Assembly (NCBI GenBank): GCA_030949985.1
Contig: JAUZRX010000049.1
Location: 33,501 to 97,500 of the forward strand
DNA: 64,000 bases
Origin: Acidobacteriota bacterium
GTDB lineage: Bacteria; Acidobacteriota; Polarisedimenticolia; J045
Direction: 5' to 3'
Shown here: positions 1 through 9,063 of the stretch, piece after piece
How the letters are laid out: each line of letters starts with the position of its first letter
How positions within the stretch are numbered: the first letter of the stretch is position 1
Program-made: the position numbers and the translations under genes
The notes under the pieces: model-generated
Told to the model about the DNA's origin: nothing
The model's database searches: none
What the model saw: the letters and a program-made list of their open reading frames with translations, nothing else

Positions 1-413
1 GCGTCCGGCCGCTTGGGCAGGGTCACCCGCAGCACCCCCTCCTCGAGAGCCGCCTGGACCTGGTCGAGATCGAGCCCCTCCGGGAGCTCGAACTTGCGCA
101 CGAAGCGGCCGAAGGGGCGCTCGAGCTGGTGGAAAGTCCATTCGCCCTCGGCCTCCCGGCGAGGCCTTTCTCCTTCCACGATCAGCATTTGCGCCTCCAC
201 CCGAAGCTGGATGTCGCTGCGGTCGAGGCCGGCCAGTTCGCATTCGATCTCGAGGCTGTCGGCGGTCTCGACCACCTCGGCCACGGGCCGCCAGTAACTC
301 ACCCCCTCGCCCTCCGAGTCCAGCGGGACGGGACCGGTGAGTACCGTCTCGAAGAGCTTGTTCATCCGATCCTGAATCGTCAGCAGGTCGCGGAAAGGAT
401 CCCAGCTTTTCAT
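1..413 (-). CDS. Hsp20/alpha-crystallin small heat-shock protein (3' end cut off)
   Basis: Small heat-shock chaperone that holds unfolding proteins for refolding by the DnaK system. The visible 137 residues begin MKSWDPFRDLLTIQDRMNKL, a typical Hsp20 N-terminus. The alpha-crystallin domain follows, with the LAGLDRSDIQLRVE strand region and a final VLRVTLPKRP strand that matches the family's conserved end. The stop codon lies beyond the left edge, so only a short C-terminal tail is missing. The ATG is preceded by GGAGGA at a 4-base spacing. It lies 96 bases downstream of dnaK on the same strand, which suggests joint stress expression. Family assignment is firm; the substrates are unknown. Confidence 0.93.
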   Translation of the reverse strand, partial: MKSWDPFRDLLTIQDRMNKLFETVLTGPVPLDSEGEGVSYWRPVAEVVETADSLEIECELAGLDRSDIQLRVEAQMLIVEGERPRREAEGEWTFHQLERPFGRFVRKFELPEGLDLDQVQAALEEGVLRVTLPKRPD

Positions 414-457
414 CGCTCCTCCGGGCGGGTCCCGCGGCGCCGGGCCCACGACGAGGC

Positions 458-478
458 GGGGCGCCCGGAGGGCGCCCC
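458..478 (-). other. 9-bp perfect hairpin between dnaK and hsp20
   Basis: A GGGGCGCCC arm, a three-base loop and the exact complementary arm lie between the dnaK stop and the hsp20 start. There is no run of T after it on the minus strand, so it is not a standard intrinsic terminator. It could attenuate read-through or mark an RNA-processing or stability boundary, allowing different levels of the two chaperones. Confidence 0.45.
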
Positions 479-509
479 CACCACGGAACAGATTATTGGG
501 CCCTTCGGC

Positions 510-2411
510 CTACTCGTCCACGACCTCGGCGTCGACCACGGCGTCGTCTTGACCGCCTTTCGAAGCGGTCTGCCCGGTCGCGCCTCCGCCCTGCGGCTCG
601 CCGCCCGAAGCGGCTGCCGACTGGTAGAGTTGCTCGGCCACCGCGTGGGCGGCGCGGGTGAGGCGCTCGTTGGCGGCCCGGATCGCGCCCGGATCCTCAC
701 CTTCGAGAGCCTTCTTGGCCTCCGCAAGCGCCTCCTCGAGCTCTTTCTTCTTGTCCCCGGGGAGCTTGTCGCCCGTTTCCTTGAGCGACTTTTCCATCTG
801 CCAGACCAGGCTATCGAGCTGGTTGCGAACCTCGATCACTTCCTTGCGTTTGCGGTCCTCTTCCTCATGGGCCTTGGCCTCGTCGACCATCTTCCGAATT
901 TCGTCTTCGCTGAGCCCGGAAGAGGCCTGAATCGTGATCTTCTGCTCGCGACCGGTGGCCTTGTCCTTGGCGCTGACGTGGAGAATGCCGTTGGCGTCGA
1001 TATCGAAGGTCACCTCGATCTGGGGTACGCCGCGGGGCGCGGGCGGGATGCTGTCGAGAATGAAACGCCCGATGGTCTTGTTGTCCCGGGCCAGGGGCCG
1101 CTCGCCCTGCAGAACGTGGATCTCCACCTGGGTCTGGTTGTCGCTGGCCGTGGAGAAGACCTCCGACTTCCGCGCGGGAATCGTCGTATTCCTCGGAATC
1201 AGGGGGGTCATCACGTTGCCCAGGGTCTCGATGCCGAGACTCAAGGGGGTCACATCCAGCAACAGCACGTCCTTGACATCGCCCGAGAGCACGCCGGCCT
1301 GAACGGCGGCGCCAATGGCCACCACTTCATCGGGATTGACCCCCTTGTGGGGCTCCTTGCCGAAGAATTCCGCGACCAGCTTCTGCACCAGCGGGATGCG
1401 GGTGGAACCGCCCACCAGGACGACCTCGTCGATCTGGTCGCGGGACAGTCCGGCATCCTTGAGGGCCCTCTCGCAGGGTTCGAGGGTACGGCGTACCAGT
1501 GCGTCGATCAGCTGCTCGAAACGGGAGCGGGTGATCTTGCGGGTCAGATGTACCGGCCCCGACGGACCCGCGGTGATGTAGGGCAGGTTGATCTCCGTCT
1601 CCTGGGCCGTCGACAGCTCGCACTTGGCCTTTTCCGCGGCCTCCTTCAACCGCTGCATGGCCATCTTGTCCTGGCTCAGGTCGATCCCCTGGTCACGCAG
1701 GAAGTCCGCCACCAGGTCGTCGATCAGCACCTTGTCGATGTCGTCTCCACCCAGGTGCGTGTCGCCGTTGGTGGACTTGACCTCCACCACACCCTCACCC
1801 ACCTCGAGGATCGAGATGTCGAAGGTGCCGCCACCAAAATCGAAGACGGCGATCTTCTCGTCGCTCTTCTTGTCCAGGCCGTAGGCCAGGGCCGCCGCTG
1901 TCGGTTCGTTGACCAGGCGCTCGACCTTCAGACCCGCCACCTGGCCGGCGTCCTTCGTCGCCTGCCGCTGGGCGTCGTTGAAGTAGGCGGGCACGGTGAT
2001 CACCGCACGGTCGACGCTCTCGCCCAGGTAGGCCTCGGCATCCTGCTTGAGTTTCTGCAGGATCATCGCCGAGATCTCCGGCGGCGAGAGCACCTTGCCG
2101 TCGATCTTGACCCGGGCGTCGCCGTTCTCCGCGGCGACCACCTCGTAACTCACCTCGGAGCACTCGCCGGCCACCTCGCTGAATTTCCGTCCCATGAAGC
2201 GCTTGACCGAGGACACGGTCCGGGTGGGGTTGGTCACCGCCTGGCGCAGGGCCACCTGGCCGACCAGGCGCTCTCCCTTGTCGGTCATGGCCACCACCGA
2301 AGGAGTCGTCCGGCCGCCCTCGGAATTCGGAATCACGACGGGCTTGTCGCCCTCCATAACGGCGACGACGGAGTTCGTCGTCCCCAAGTCAATACCTATA
2401 ATCTTTGCCAT
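510..2411 (-). CDS. dnaK: Molecular chaperone DnaK (Hsp70)
   Basis: ATP-dependent Hsp70 chaperone that binds exposed hydrophobic peptides in the cytoplasm and works with DnaJ and GrpE. The 633 residues are normal for DnaK. The nucleotide-binding domain opens with GIDLGTTNS and contains [14 protein letters not shown]. The interdomain linker [16 protein letters not shown] lies near residue 390, followed by the beta-sandwich substrate domain and the helical lid. The C-terminus ends in the acidic VVDAEVVDE, comparable to the EEVKD tail used for co-chaperone contacts. The ATG has a GGAGGT ribosome site about 9 bases upstream. No dnaJ or grpE is adjacent; hsp20 follows. No CIRCE operator is visible upstream. 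Confidence 0.98.
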   Translation of the reverse strand: MAKIIGIDLGTTNSVVAVMEGDKPVVIPNSEGGRTTPSVVAMTDKGERLVGQVALRQAVTNPTRTVSSVKRFMGRKFSEVAGECSEVSYEVVAAENGDARVKIDGKVLSPPEISAMILQKLKQDAEAYLGESVDRAVITVPAYFNDAQRQATKDAGQVAGLKVERLVNEPTAAALAYGLDKKSDEKIAVFDFGGGTFDISILEVGEGVVEVKSTNGDTHLGGDDIDKVLIDDLVADFLRDQGIDLSQDKMAMQRLKEAAEKAKCELSTAQETEINLPYITAGPSGPVHLTRKITRSRFEQLIDALVRRTLEPCERALKDAGLSRDQIDEVVLVGGSTRIPLVQKLVAEFFGKEPHKGVNPDEVVAIGAAVQAGVLSGDVKDVLLLDVTPLSLGIETLGNVMTPLIPRNTTIPARKSEVFSTASDNQTQVEIHVLQGERPLARDNKTIGRFILDSIPPAPRGVPQIEVTFDIDANGILHVSAKDKATGREQKITIQASSGLSEDEIRKMVDEAKAHEEEDRKRKEVIEVRNQLDSLVWQMEKSLKETGDKLPGDKKKELEEALAEAKKALEGEDPGAIRAANERLTRAAHAVAEQLYQSAAASGGEPQGGGATGQTASKGGQDDAVVDAEVVDE

Positions 2412-2450
2412 CAGCTATTTACCTCCGGCGGCGCCGAGCCGCTGGCGGGT

Positions 2451-2478
2451 CTTTAAGACTCCCCTTCCCGGGCGTCAA
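2451..2478 (-). promoter_or_regulatory. Candidate dnaK promoter
   Basis: On the minus strand TTGACG (2473-2478) and TTAAAG (2451-2456) are separated by 16 bases, 40 bases upstream of the dnaK start. The -35 box is close to consensus and the -10 box is weak. It resembles a housekeeping sigma-70 site more than a heat-shock sigma site. This is pattern recognition only. Confidence 0.35.
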
Positions 2479-2528
2479 GCAACAGCGCCCGAGCGAAGCG
2501 GAAAAGATGGGACGAGTGGCGCGGAGGA

Positions 2529-3842
2529 TCAGGAATCGGAGCCCGTGAAGCTGCGCTCGAGAGGCGCGAAGCGGTGCTCCCGAAGCAGCGACGCATCGCC
2601 CTCGCCGATACTCAGCCGGTAGCCCCAGCCTTCGAGCTCGTAGCGGATGGGCCGGCCCCAGGGATCGAAAAGGACCGGCTCCGAGAGCAGACCGAGGGCC
2701 TCCACGGAAGCCAGGTCCCTCGGCCAGGCCCCCTCGGCGAGGTAGTAGGCGCGTATGGCCTGCTCGATGCGGGCCAGCCGCGCCGCCGCAACGGCCCGGC
2801 GCAGGTGCTCGAGGCCGGTACTCTCGGAGAGCCATGCCGCCGAGGCCAGCGGCGCGGGGAGCCAGCGACCGACGGCTCCCGGCGCCAGGGCGCGCATCGT
2901 CTCCTGCACCGCCATCGCTCCCCCCAGCACGACCAGCAGGCTCAGCAAGCCGACCATCAGACGCGCCGGTCCCGCCGAGCGGAAGAGGCGCCCGCTGGGA
3001 GTCTTGCGCTCTTCGGTATCCTGGTCCGCAATCTCGACCAGCCGCCCTTCCACCAGCCGCGCCAGCGTCTTGAACGCCTCGAAGGTCCCCACTTCGCTGA
3101 GTTCGGCGATTTCCGTGGCGCTGCGGCGACCATCGACCCAACGCAGGATCTTCACCTCGCTGCGGGTCAGCTGCGGAGCCCCGGTGCGGGCTTCTTCCTC
3201 GAGAGGATCGGCAGGAATGAAGCCGAAGTCGATGTCATCCTCGTAGACCGAACCCCGAACCTCGGACGATTCGCTGCCCACCGTGGCCAGCACCTCCTGG
3301 GCCGCTCGGGTCGGTCGCAATACGGCCAGGCGCGAAGGGATCGTCCGCTCGATCAACGGCCATTCGTCGACCATCTGCGCTCCCTCCATCAGGAGGGTCT
3401 CGCAGGCAATCGGCGTGATGAACTCCCGGTCCCATTCCACCCGGCGGTTGGGCTGGAAGTCGTACTCGCCGTCCTGCCAGCGGAAGAGGTCGTAGATCGT
3501 CTCCGTGATTTGCAGCGAGAGCTGATGCCGCAGAGAGTCCTTGTCGACCCATCCCTGGCTGGCGAGGACATGACCGAGGCGCTGCAGGGTCTCGCGCTGA
3601 ATCGCCAAGGCCTCGTCGAGCCGGGCTTCGGTGAGTTTCCCCGTACGTACCAGGAGCTGCCCGACACGGTGCTCGAGGGGCCGCAGGCTGGAATCTGCCG
3701 CGACGACCCGACCGTTGTCGAAGGCGATGGAAATCTCGTCGCCGCCCCGCCGCAAGACCAGGACGCCGGTCTTCCGCTGCAGCCCGATGAGCTGCAGGAT
3801 GTCGGTCAGGGAGAAATCTCCCAGTGTTCCCTTCAGCGCCAT
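2529..3842 (-). CDS. DUF4388 protein with winged-helix, membrane segment and pseudopilin-like C-terminus
   Basis: A 437-residue protein of unknown exact role. Residues 1-165 match the DUF4388 (PATAN-type) domain common in Myxococcota, Acidobacteriota and Deinococcus: MALKGTLGDFSLTDILQLIG, a RTGKLTEARLDEAL helix and the LLMEGAQMVDEW ending. Residues 225-272 look like a winged-helix module (LTRSEVKILRWVDGRRSATE). One membrane helix spans about 294-312. Residues 355-412 resemble the globular end of a type II secretion major pseudopilin, including AIRAYYLAEGAWP and DPWGRPIRYE. The gene sits 3 bases after the TPR membrane protein and is probably co-transcribed. A signalling or envelope-sensing role is an inference. 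Confidence 0.75.
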   Translation of the reverse strand: MALKGTLGDFSLTDILQLIGLQRKTGVLVLRRGGDEISIAFDNGRVVAADSSLRPLEHRVGQLLVRTGKLTEARLDEALAIQRETLQRLGHVLASQGWVDKDSLRHQLSLQITETIYDLFRWQDGEYDFQPNRRVEWDREFITPIACETLLMEGAQMVDEWPLIERTIPSRLAVLRPTRAAQEVLATVGSESSEVRGSVYEDDIDFGFIPADPLEEEARTGAPQLTRSEVKILRWVDGRRSATEIAELSEVGTFEAFKTLARLVEGRLVEIADQDTEERKTPSGRLFRSAGPARLMVGLLSLLVVLGGAMAVQETMRALAPGAVGRWLPAPLASAAWLSESTGLEHLRRAVAAARLARIEQAIRAYYLAEGAWPRDLASVEALGLLSEPVLFDPWGRPIRYELEGWGYRLSIGEGDASLLREHRFAPLERSFTGSDS

Positions 3843-3845
3843 CGC

Positions 3846-5750
3846 CTAGCGCCCTCCCCGCCCGGCCGGTGGACGCGGCCGCGCCCCCGGCAGTTGACAG
3901 ACGATCCACAGCCCCAGCGCCGCCACCAGGTAGAGCCCTCCGGGGCGCCAGAGTACGCTTTCCGGCTGCAGGGGAAGCAACAGGCCCGGGCGAAGCCCGG
4001 CGATCAGCAGGAAACACCAGGCGCTGAACATGGCCCAGCCGATCCAGACCCGGCCTTCATGCACCAGGGCCAGGCCGGGCGCGAAAAGGTGCAGCGCATG
4101 GCGCCCACGACGCACCCGCACCAGGTAGCGGTCGATGCGCCGCGTCTGTTCTTCCCGGGCGCTGGGCGCCAGCCCTTCGCGACGGGAAAGAAGCTGGGAG
4201 CATGCCAGGCACAGGCCGTTGGCCGTCATCTCACCACTGCGCAGGGACGCCGCCTTGCCGCAGGTCTCGCAGCGCCGAATCTCCAGGCGACCACTGCGGA
4301 AACGCAGAACGAAGGCTCCCAGCAGGGCGGCCAGCGCCGCCAGGGTCATGGGACTGCCGGGCCGCATCGCCTTGCGCAATCCCGGCCGCAACTCATCGGC
4401 CAGCACCTGCCGGGCGACTTCGGTGACGGTGAAGGTGGGGTCCGCCACGTCGTCCTCCCGGGTGCGGGCCTCGAGACGAGCGACTTCTTTGCGGTCCAAG
4501 CGGTTGGCCTCGAGCAAGCACTCGTTGGCCTTGTCGAAGTCGAAAGTGGCCAGCCGGGCCTTCCACTGGTTGAACAGGGCCAGCACGCTCTCGCGATCGA
4601 TCTCCCGGGCCTGCCGGTAGTGCACCCCCGCCGCCTCGTACTTGCCGACCCGGTAGAGCACGTTTCCCAGGGCGATGCGGATCCGGGCGTCGTCGGGATC
4701 GAGTTTCGCAGCCTGGCGCAGGAGGGGTACGGCGCGGTTCGGATAGCGCGGCGCCAGCAAGCGGGCGAGCAACAGCTTCCAGGTCGCTTCCCGGGGATCT
4801 TCCTCGGCCAGCCTGGCCAGGCGAATCAGCAGGTCGGGCCGCAGGGAGCTCTCCACCGACGCCACCGCCACCTGGGCCGTCGGCGAGGCGGCCACCCCCG
4901 TCAACAGCCACAACCCACCCACCACGGGTGGTGTCAGAGCCAGCAGCAGCAGAAAGGCGTAGATCCAGCGCCGCTCGGCGGGTCGACAGGCCGGCACCAG
5001 GGCGACAGCCCAGAAGAACAGGCTCCAGATACCGATCACCAACATCGCCAGCGGCGAGAGCAGCAGGGTCCAGCCCACCGTCGACCGCCAGCGGGGATGC
5101 CAGTGGGGCGGGAGGTGAGAGTCCACCTCACGAACCAGCTCGGGCCCATGGCGCAAGAGCAGAACGATCAAGCTCAGCACTCCGGAAAGCAGCAGGGCGG
5201 CCCACAGGGCGCCGGTGAGATTGACCGCATCCCCGAAAAGCGTCCAGAACGAGTGCCAGCGTGTCGTCAGCGCCCGCCAGCCCAGGCTCAAGGCCCGGCT
5301 CCACTGCCCTTTCTCGCGGTTCGCCAGAGCCTCGGCCCACCACGCCCCGGCCTGCCGGGGATCGAGACGGCGGGCGAAGCGAAAATGCTGCACCGCCATG
5401 GCCAACTCGCCCCGCTCGAGGTGGCGGTAGCCCTCGGCGAGAACAGCCGCGGCCATCGGTTCGAGGCGCTCGACGCCCTCGTCCCGCAGAAAGCTCAGCA
5501 GTTCCTCGCCGGCCTCCGCGGCACCCTGGAGGTCGCGGGCGTCTTCCAACGCCTTCAGACGCCACCAGCGGGCCTCGATCCGGCTGAGCAGAGAGGCGGC
5601 CACTTCCACATCGCCACCGATCAGGCCGCCCTCGACGCCGTCTCCGGCGGCCCCCTCCGCCAGCGTCCGCCCCCCGGCTCCCCCCAGCAGGGCCAGGAGC
5701 GCGACCAGGAGGGAAAGCAGCCGGCGTGGAAGAAGGGGCACGGAGATCAT
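3846..5750 (-). CDS. TPR-repeat multi-pass membrane protein with zinc ribbon
   Basis: A 634-residue membrane protein of unknown function. It begins with a hydrophobic signal or anchor (residues about 5-27). A helical TPR-like stretch follows (DLQGAAEAGEELLSFLRDEG, GYRHLERGELAMAVQHF). Several membrane helices lie around 195-290, and canonical TPR units around 300-400 (ALGNVLYRVGKYEAAGVHYR). A four-cysteine zinc ribbon is visible as CETCGK and CLAC near residues 480-510, and two membrane helices close the protein. Its start overlaps the upstream DUF1844 gene by 4 bases (ATGA), so the two are translationally coupled. The protein may scaffold an envelope complex, but nothing here defines a partner. 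Confidence 0.7.
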   Translation of the reverse strand: MISVPLLPRRLLSLLVALLALLGGAGGRTLAEGAAGDGVEGGLIGGDVEVAASLLSRIEARWWRLKALEDARDLQGAAEAGEELLSFLRDEGVERLEPMAAAVLAEGYRHLERGELAMAVQHFRFARRLDPRQAGAWWAEALANREKGQWSRALSLGWRALTTRWHSFWTLFGDAVNLTGALWAALLLSGVLSLIVLLLRHGPELVREVDSHLPPHWHPRWRSTVGWTLLLSPLAMLVIGIWSLFFWAVALVPACRPAERRWIYAFLLLLALTPPVVGGLWLLTGVAASPTAQVAVASVESSLRPDLLIRLARLAEEDPREATWKLLLARLLAPRYPNRAVPLLRQAAKLDPDDARIRIALGNVLYRVGKYEAAGVHYRQAREIDRESVLALFNQWKARLATFDFDKANECLLEANRLDRKEVARLEARTREDDVADPTFTVTEVARQVLADELRPGLRKAMRPGSPMTLAALAALLGAFVLRFRSGRLEIRRCETCGKAASLRSGEMTANGLCLACSQLLSRREGLAPSAREEQTRRIDRYLVRVRRGRHALHLFAPGLALVHEGRVWIGWAMFSAWCFLLIAGLRPGLLLPLQPESVLWRPGGLYLVAALGLWIVCQLPGARPRPPAGRGGR

Positions 5751-6184
5751 TCTCCCTGCTGCTGTCGCCGTCGCACTTCGACGAACTGCATCTTCAACTC
5801 GACCAGGGCCTGCTCGAGCATCTGACTCTCGGAGGAGTCGAGCCGACCCTCCGTCTTTCGTCGCAGCAGTTCGAGGACCTCGATGGCATGGCGCGCCGCC
5901 GACACATCGACCCGCGGCTGGTTGGTGTCCGGATGAGGGATGACCCCCAGACCCGCCAGGCCCATCACCAGGAAAGGCCGCACCAGGTCGTCGAAGACGA
6001 TCTCGTAGGCCGGCGGCGCCTCGGCGGCACCCCGCTCGAGGACGCCCCCTCCCGGCAGCGGCACTTCCTCGACCTGGCGCCTCTCACCCGTCTCCGGATC
6101 GATGCGCCGCCGATCATGGACCTGCGGCTGCTGGTCGCCGGTGTCTTCGGCTGCGTTGCAGTGGTCGGAATCCTTCTCGATCAT
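5747..6184 (-). CDS. DUF1844 domain protein
   Basis: A 145-residue soluble protein of unknown function. After a charged, low-complexity first third, the rest matches the DUF1844 pattern: a helix with PFLVMGLAGLGVIP, the turn PHPDTNQPRVDVSAARHAIE, and the final LELLRRKTEGRLDSSESQML and LKMQFVEVR helices. The ATG is preceded by GGGGAGAG about 8 bases upstream. It is the first gene of a minus-strand group with the TPR/zinc-ribbon and DUF4388 genes. It faces mazG across a 147-base gap that probably holds divergent promoters. Confidence 0.75.
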   Translation of the reverse strand: MIEKDSDHCNAAEDTGDQQPQVHDRRRIDPETGERRQVEEVPLPGGGVLERGAAEAPPAYEIVFDDLVRPFLVMGLAGLGVIPHPDTNQPRVDVSAARHAIEVLELLRRKTEGRLDSSESQMLEQALVELKMQFVEVRRRQQQGE

Positions 6185-6331
6185 GACGCAGACTCTCCCC
6201 GAGGATCTCCGAATGACAATCTAGGGTCTCGGGGAGAATAGCATCCACCCGCAGCGTTTGCGGCACACAGGATCGACCCGTTTCGAAAAACGGCGGAGCC
6301 CGGCGGCGCCGCCCTCGCCGGAGAAAGCACC

Positions 6332-7141
6332 ATGAGCAAAGGAACCATCGGCACCCTGCTCGACATCATGGCGCGCCTGCGCAGCCCGGGAGGCTGCCCT
6401 TGGGATCGCGAGCAGACCCCCGCTTCACTGCGGACCTACCTGCTCGAAGAGGCGTTCGAGACGGCCGAAGCCATCGATTCCGGCGACTGGGAGCACCTGC
6501 GCGAGGAGTTGGGCGACCTGCTGCTCCAGGTGGTTTTCCTGGCCCGTATCGCCGAGGAGGAGGGACATTTCGCCTTTCCCGACGTGGTGCGGACCATCGC
6601 CGACAAGCTGCTGCGGCGCCATCCCCACGTCTTCGGTGACGAACGGGCCGCCGAAGATCCCGCCGAGGCCTGGGCGCGCTGGGAGGCCATCAAGCAGGAA
6701 GAGCGCCGCACCCAGGACGGGACACCGGCCGCGGCATCCAGGATCCCCCGCGTGCCGGCCCACCTGCCCGCCCTGGTCGCCGCCCATCGCCTGGCGGACA
6801 AGGCGGCCCGGGCCGGCTTCGCCTGGCCTTCAGCCGGGGCCGCCCTGGAGAAGGTGCGCGAAGAAGTCGAGGAAGCGGACCAGGCCCTGGCCGACGGCGA
6901 CCCCGGAAAACTCGCCGAAGAGATCGGCGACCTGCTCTTCGCCACCGCCGGTTTCGCGCGCCAGGCGGGCGTCGACCCGGAGGCCGCGCTGGCTTCCGCC
7001 AATCGCAAGTTCGTCTCCCGTTTCCAGGCGGTCGAGGCGCTGGCCGGCGCCCGGGGAGAGGAACTCGAAGAGTTGGATGCCCGGCGGCTCGACGCACTGT
7101 GGCGGCAGGCCGCCGGGAAGGACGGCCAGCCGGAGCCGTGA
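6332..7141 (+). CDS. mazG: Nucleoside triphosphate pyrophosphohydrolase MazG
   Basis: Hydrolyses (d)NTPs, including damaged ones, to NMP and pyrophosphate in the cytoplasm. The 269 residues carry two MazG domains, as in E. coli MazG. The first has the hallmark CPWDREQTPASLRTYLLEE followed by the EExxE...ExxD metal ligands (LREELGDLLLQVVF). The second has VREEVEEADQALADGD and LAEEIGDLLFATAGF. A linker of about 50 residues separates them. It stands alone on the plus strand between two minus-strand groups, so it has its own promoter. Confidence in function is high. Confidence 0.96.
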   Translation: MSKGTIGTLLDIMARLRSPGGCPWDREQTPASLRTYLLEEAFETAEAIDSGDWEHLREELGDLLLQVVFLARIAEEEGHFAFPDVVRTIADKLLRRHPHVFGDERAAEDPAEAWARWEAIKQEERRTQDGTPAAASRIPRVPAHLPALVAAHRLADKAARAGFAWPSAGAALEKVREEVEEADQALADGDPGKLAEEIGDLLFATAGFARQAGVDPEAALASANRKFVSRFQAVEALAGARGEELEELDARRLDALWRQAAGKDGQPEP

Positions 7142-7169
7142 ACACCGAGACGTCGGGGAGTCGGACGGG

Positions 7170-8120
7170 TCAGAGCACCTCGCTGAACCTTCCCATGCGA
7201 CGGAAGCGATCGTAGCGCTGGTCTACCAGTTCATCGGGGCCCAGGGCGGCCAGGTCGGCCAACTGGCGCTCGAGGGTCTCGCCGACCCGGGCGATGGCTC
7301 CCTGAACGTCCGAATGGGCGCCGCCCGGAGGCTCCTCGATCACCTCGTCGATCACGTCGAGTTCCTTCAGATCCCGGGCCGTCAGTTTCAGCGCTCCCGC
7401 CATCTCCTCGGCCTTTCCGGCATCCCTCCAGAGGATCGATGCGCAGCCCTCGGGGCTGATCACCGAGTAGATCGCGAACTCGAGCATGTTGATGCGATTG
7501 CCCACCGCGATGGCCAGCGCCCCCCCCGATCCTCCTTCCCCGGTCACCGTCACCACCACGGGCACCCGCAACCGGGCCATCTCCCGCAGATTGGTGGCGA
7601 TGGCCTCGGCCTGGCCCCGCTCTTCGGCATCCAGACCCGGATAGGCCCCGGGGGTATCGACGAAGGCGATCACCGGACGGCCGAACTTCTCGGCCAACTG
7701 CATCACCCGCAGGGCCTTGCGGTAACCCTCCGGGCGGGGCATGCCGAAATTGCGCTCGATTTTCTGCCGGGTCTGCCGGCCTTTCTGGTGCCCCACCACG
7801 GCCACCGGGCGGCCCTTGAAGAAGGCGAACCCGGCCAGGAGCGAGCGGTCGTCGGCAAAACGGCGATCACCGTGCAGTTCCTGCCAGCCCTCCATCAGGC
7901 CCTGGATGTAGTCCAGGGTGTAGGGGCGCCGGGGATGGCGGGCCACCTGGGTGATCTGCCAGGGATCGAGCCGGGAGTAGATCTTCCGCCGCAGGTCGAG
8001 AAGTTGCTCCCGCAGGCGCGCGATCTCCTCCGCCAGGGCGGGATCGGCCAGCCCGGCCAGTTCCTCGATCTTCTGCTCGAGTTCGACGATCGGTTTTTCG
8101 AAGGGGACGGCAGCGCTCAT
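7170..8120 (-). CDS. accA: Acetyl-CoA carboxylase carboxyltransferase subunit alpha
   Basis: Alpha subunit of the carboxyltransferase that moves CO2 from biotin to acetyl-CoA, the first step of fatty-acid synthesis. The 316 residues match AccA. The helical N-terminus (PIVELEQKIEELAGLADPAL) is followed by a crotonase-type core with DTPGAYPGLDAEERGQAEAI and the glycine-rich GEGGSGGALAIAVGNRINML. I chose the ATG at 8120 because GAGGAA lies just upstream and the protein then starts MSAAVPFEKP. An upstream in-frame start at 8144 has no such support. accD is not adjacent, as is common. It lies 43 bases downstream of the recombinase gene and may share its transcript. Confidence 0.97.
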   Translation of the reverse strand: MSAAVPFEKPIVELEQKIEELAGLADPALAEEIARLREQLLDLRRKIYSRLDPWQITQVARHPRRPYTLDYIQGLMEGWQELHGDRRFADDRSLLAGFAFFKGRPVAVVGHQKGRQTRQKIERNFGMPRPEGYRKALRVMQLAEKFGRPVIAFVDTPGAYPGLDAEERGQAEAIATNLREMARLRVPVVVTVTGEGGSGGALAIAVGNRINMLEFAIYSVISPEGCASILWRDAGKAEEMAGALKLTARDLKELDVIDEVIEEPPGGAHSDVQGAIARVGETLERQLADLAALGPDELVDQRYDRFRRMGRFSEVL

Positions 8121-8163
8121 GGGTTCCTCGGGAAAGCCCCGCATTCTACCCTACCGGGCCCGT

Positions 8164-9063
8164 TCAGGCGCGGGGGTGATGGGCGTCGTAGAGCCGGCGC
8201 AGGCGTTCGCGGGCCACGTGGGTGTAGATCTCGGTAGTGGAGATGTCCCGGTGGCCGAGCAGGCTCTGCACCGTGCGCAAATCGGCGCCGTGCTCCACCA
8301 GGTGCGTGGCAAACGAATGCCGCACCACGTGGGGCGAGATGCGCTCCGGAGCGATGCCGACCCGGGGGGCGAGTCGCCGGAGAATCAGCCAGAAGCCCTG
8401 GCGGGTCAGGGGCCGACCGCCCCGCCCCGGGAAAAGCACGTCGGAGCCCCGTGCCAGGCGGGGATGCCCATCCGCGAGATAGGCGTCCAACGCTTCGAGA
8501 GCCGCACGGCCCAGGGGGACGATCCGCTCCCGCGATCCCTTGCCCACCACACGGGCCAGTCCGCGGCGGAGATCCAGGTCTCCCACCCTCATGGCTACCA
8601 GTTCGGAGACCCTCACCCCCGTCGCGTAGAGGACCTCGATCATCGCCCGGTCCCGCTGCCCCCGGGGCGTAGCGGTATCCGGCGCGGCGATCAGGCGTTC
8701 GACCTCCTCTCCGGTGAGTACCCGAGGCAGCGTTCGGTGCCGCCGGGGAGCTTCCAGCCGCCGGGCCGGATCGTCCTCCCGACGGCCTTCCTCTCGCAAG
8801 TGCCGGGCCAGAGCCCGGGCCGCCGAGAGCCGGCGCGCCCGGGTCGAGGGGGCGAGTCCGGCCAGGGCCGCAGCCCTCAACCAGCCCTCCAGATCCTCCT
8901 CGGTGGCCTCTTCGAGGCTTCCGCGGCCTCGAAGGTCCATCCACCGGCGCAGATCCTCGAGGTCCGAGAGATAGGCCTCCACGGTACGCGGGGACAGGCC
9001 GCGGACGGCCACGAGGTCCGCGGCCAACTCCGCGAGAACGCCCTTCGGCCTCGATCGGCTCAC
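8164..9063 (-). CDS. xerD: XerC/XerD-type tyrosine recombinase
   Basis: Site-specific recombinase that resolves chromosome dimers at dif. The GTG start overlaps the dtd stop (GTGA), giving 299 residues, the usual length. The N-terminal SAM-like core-binding domain has GLSPRTVEAYLSDLEDLRRW. The catalytic domain carries R151 (ATGVRVSEL), K175, H245 and R248 (SPHVVRHSF), H271 (LLGHRDI) and the tyrosine nucleophile Y280 (EIYTHV). Gene order and length argue for the housekeeping enzyme rather than a phage or transposon integrase. Whether it is the XerC or the XerD partner cannot be settled from sequence alone. Confidence 0.88.
   Translation of the reverse strand: MSRSRPKGVLAELAADLVAVRGLSPRTVEAYLSDLEDLRRWMDLRGRGSLEEATEEDLEGWLRAAALAGLAPSTRARRLSAARALARHLREEGRREDDPARRLEAPRRHRTLPRVLTGEEVERLIAAPDTATPRGQRDRAMIEVLYATGVRVSELVAMRVGDLDLRRGLARVVGKGSRERIVPLGRAALEALDAYLADGHPRLARGSDVLFPGRGGRPLTRQGFWLILRRLAPRVGIAPERISPHVVRHSFATHLVEHGADLRTVQSLLGHRDISTTEIYTHVARERLRRLYDAHHPRA

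Noticed and set aside
129..2456. A long plus-strand open frame opposite hsp20 and dnaK
   Set aside because: It mirrors the real genes on the other strand. High-GC codon bias leaves long open frames in the antisense direction, and it has no recognisable domains or ribosome site.
2412..2528. CIRCE heat-shock operator before dnaK
   Set aside because: The required TTAGCACTC inverted repeat is not present; only a possible sigma-70-type site is visible.
8164..9063. Tyrosine recombinase as sign of an integrated element
   Set aside because: It matches XerC/XerD length and residues and is coupled to dtd. No attachment repeats, phage genes or composition shift surround it.
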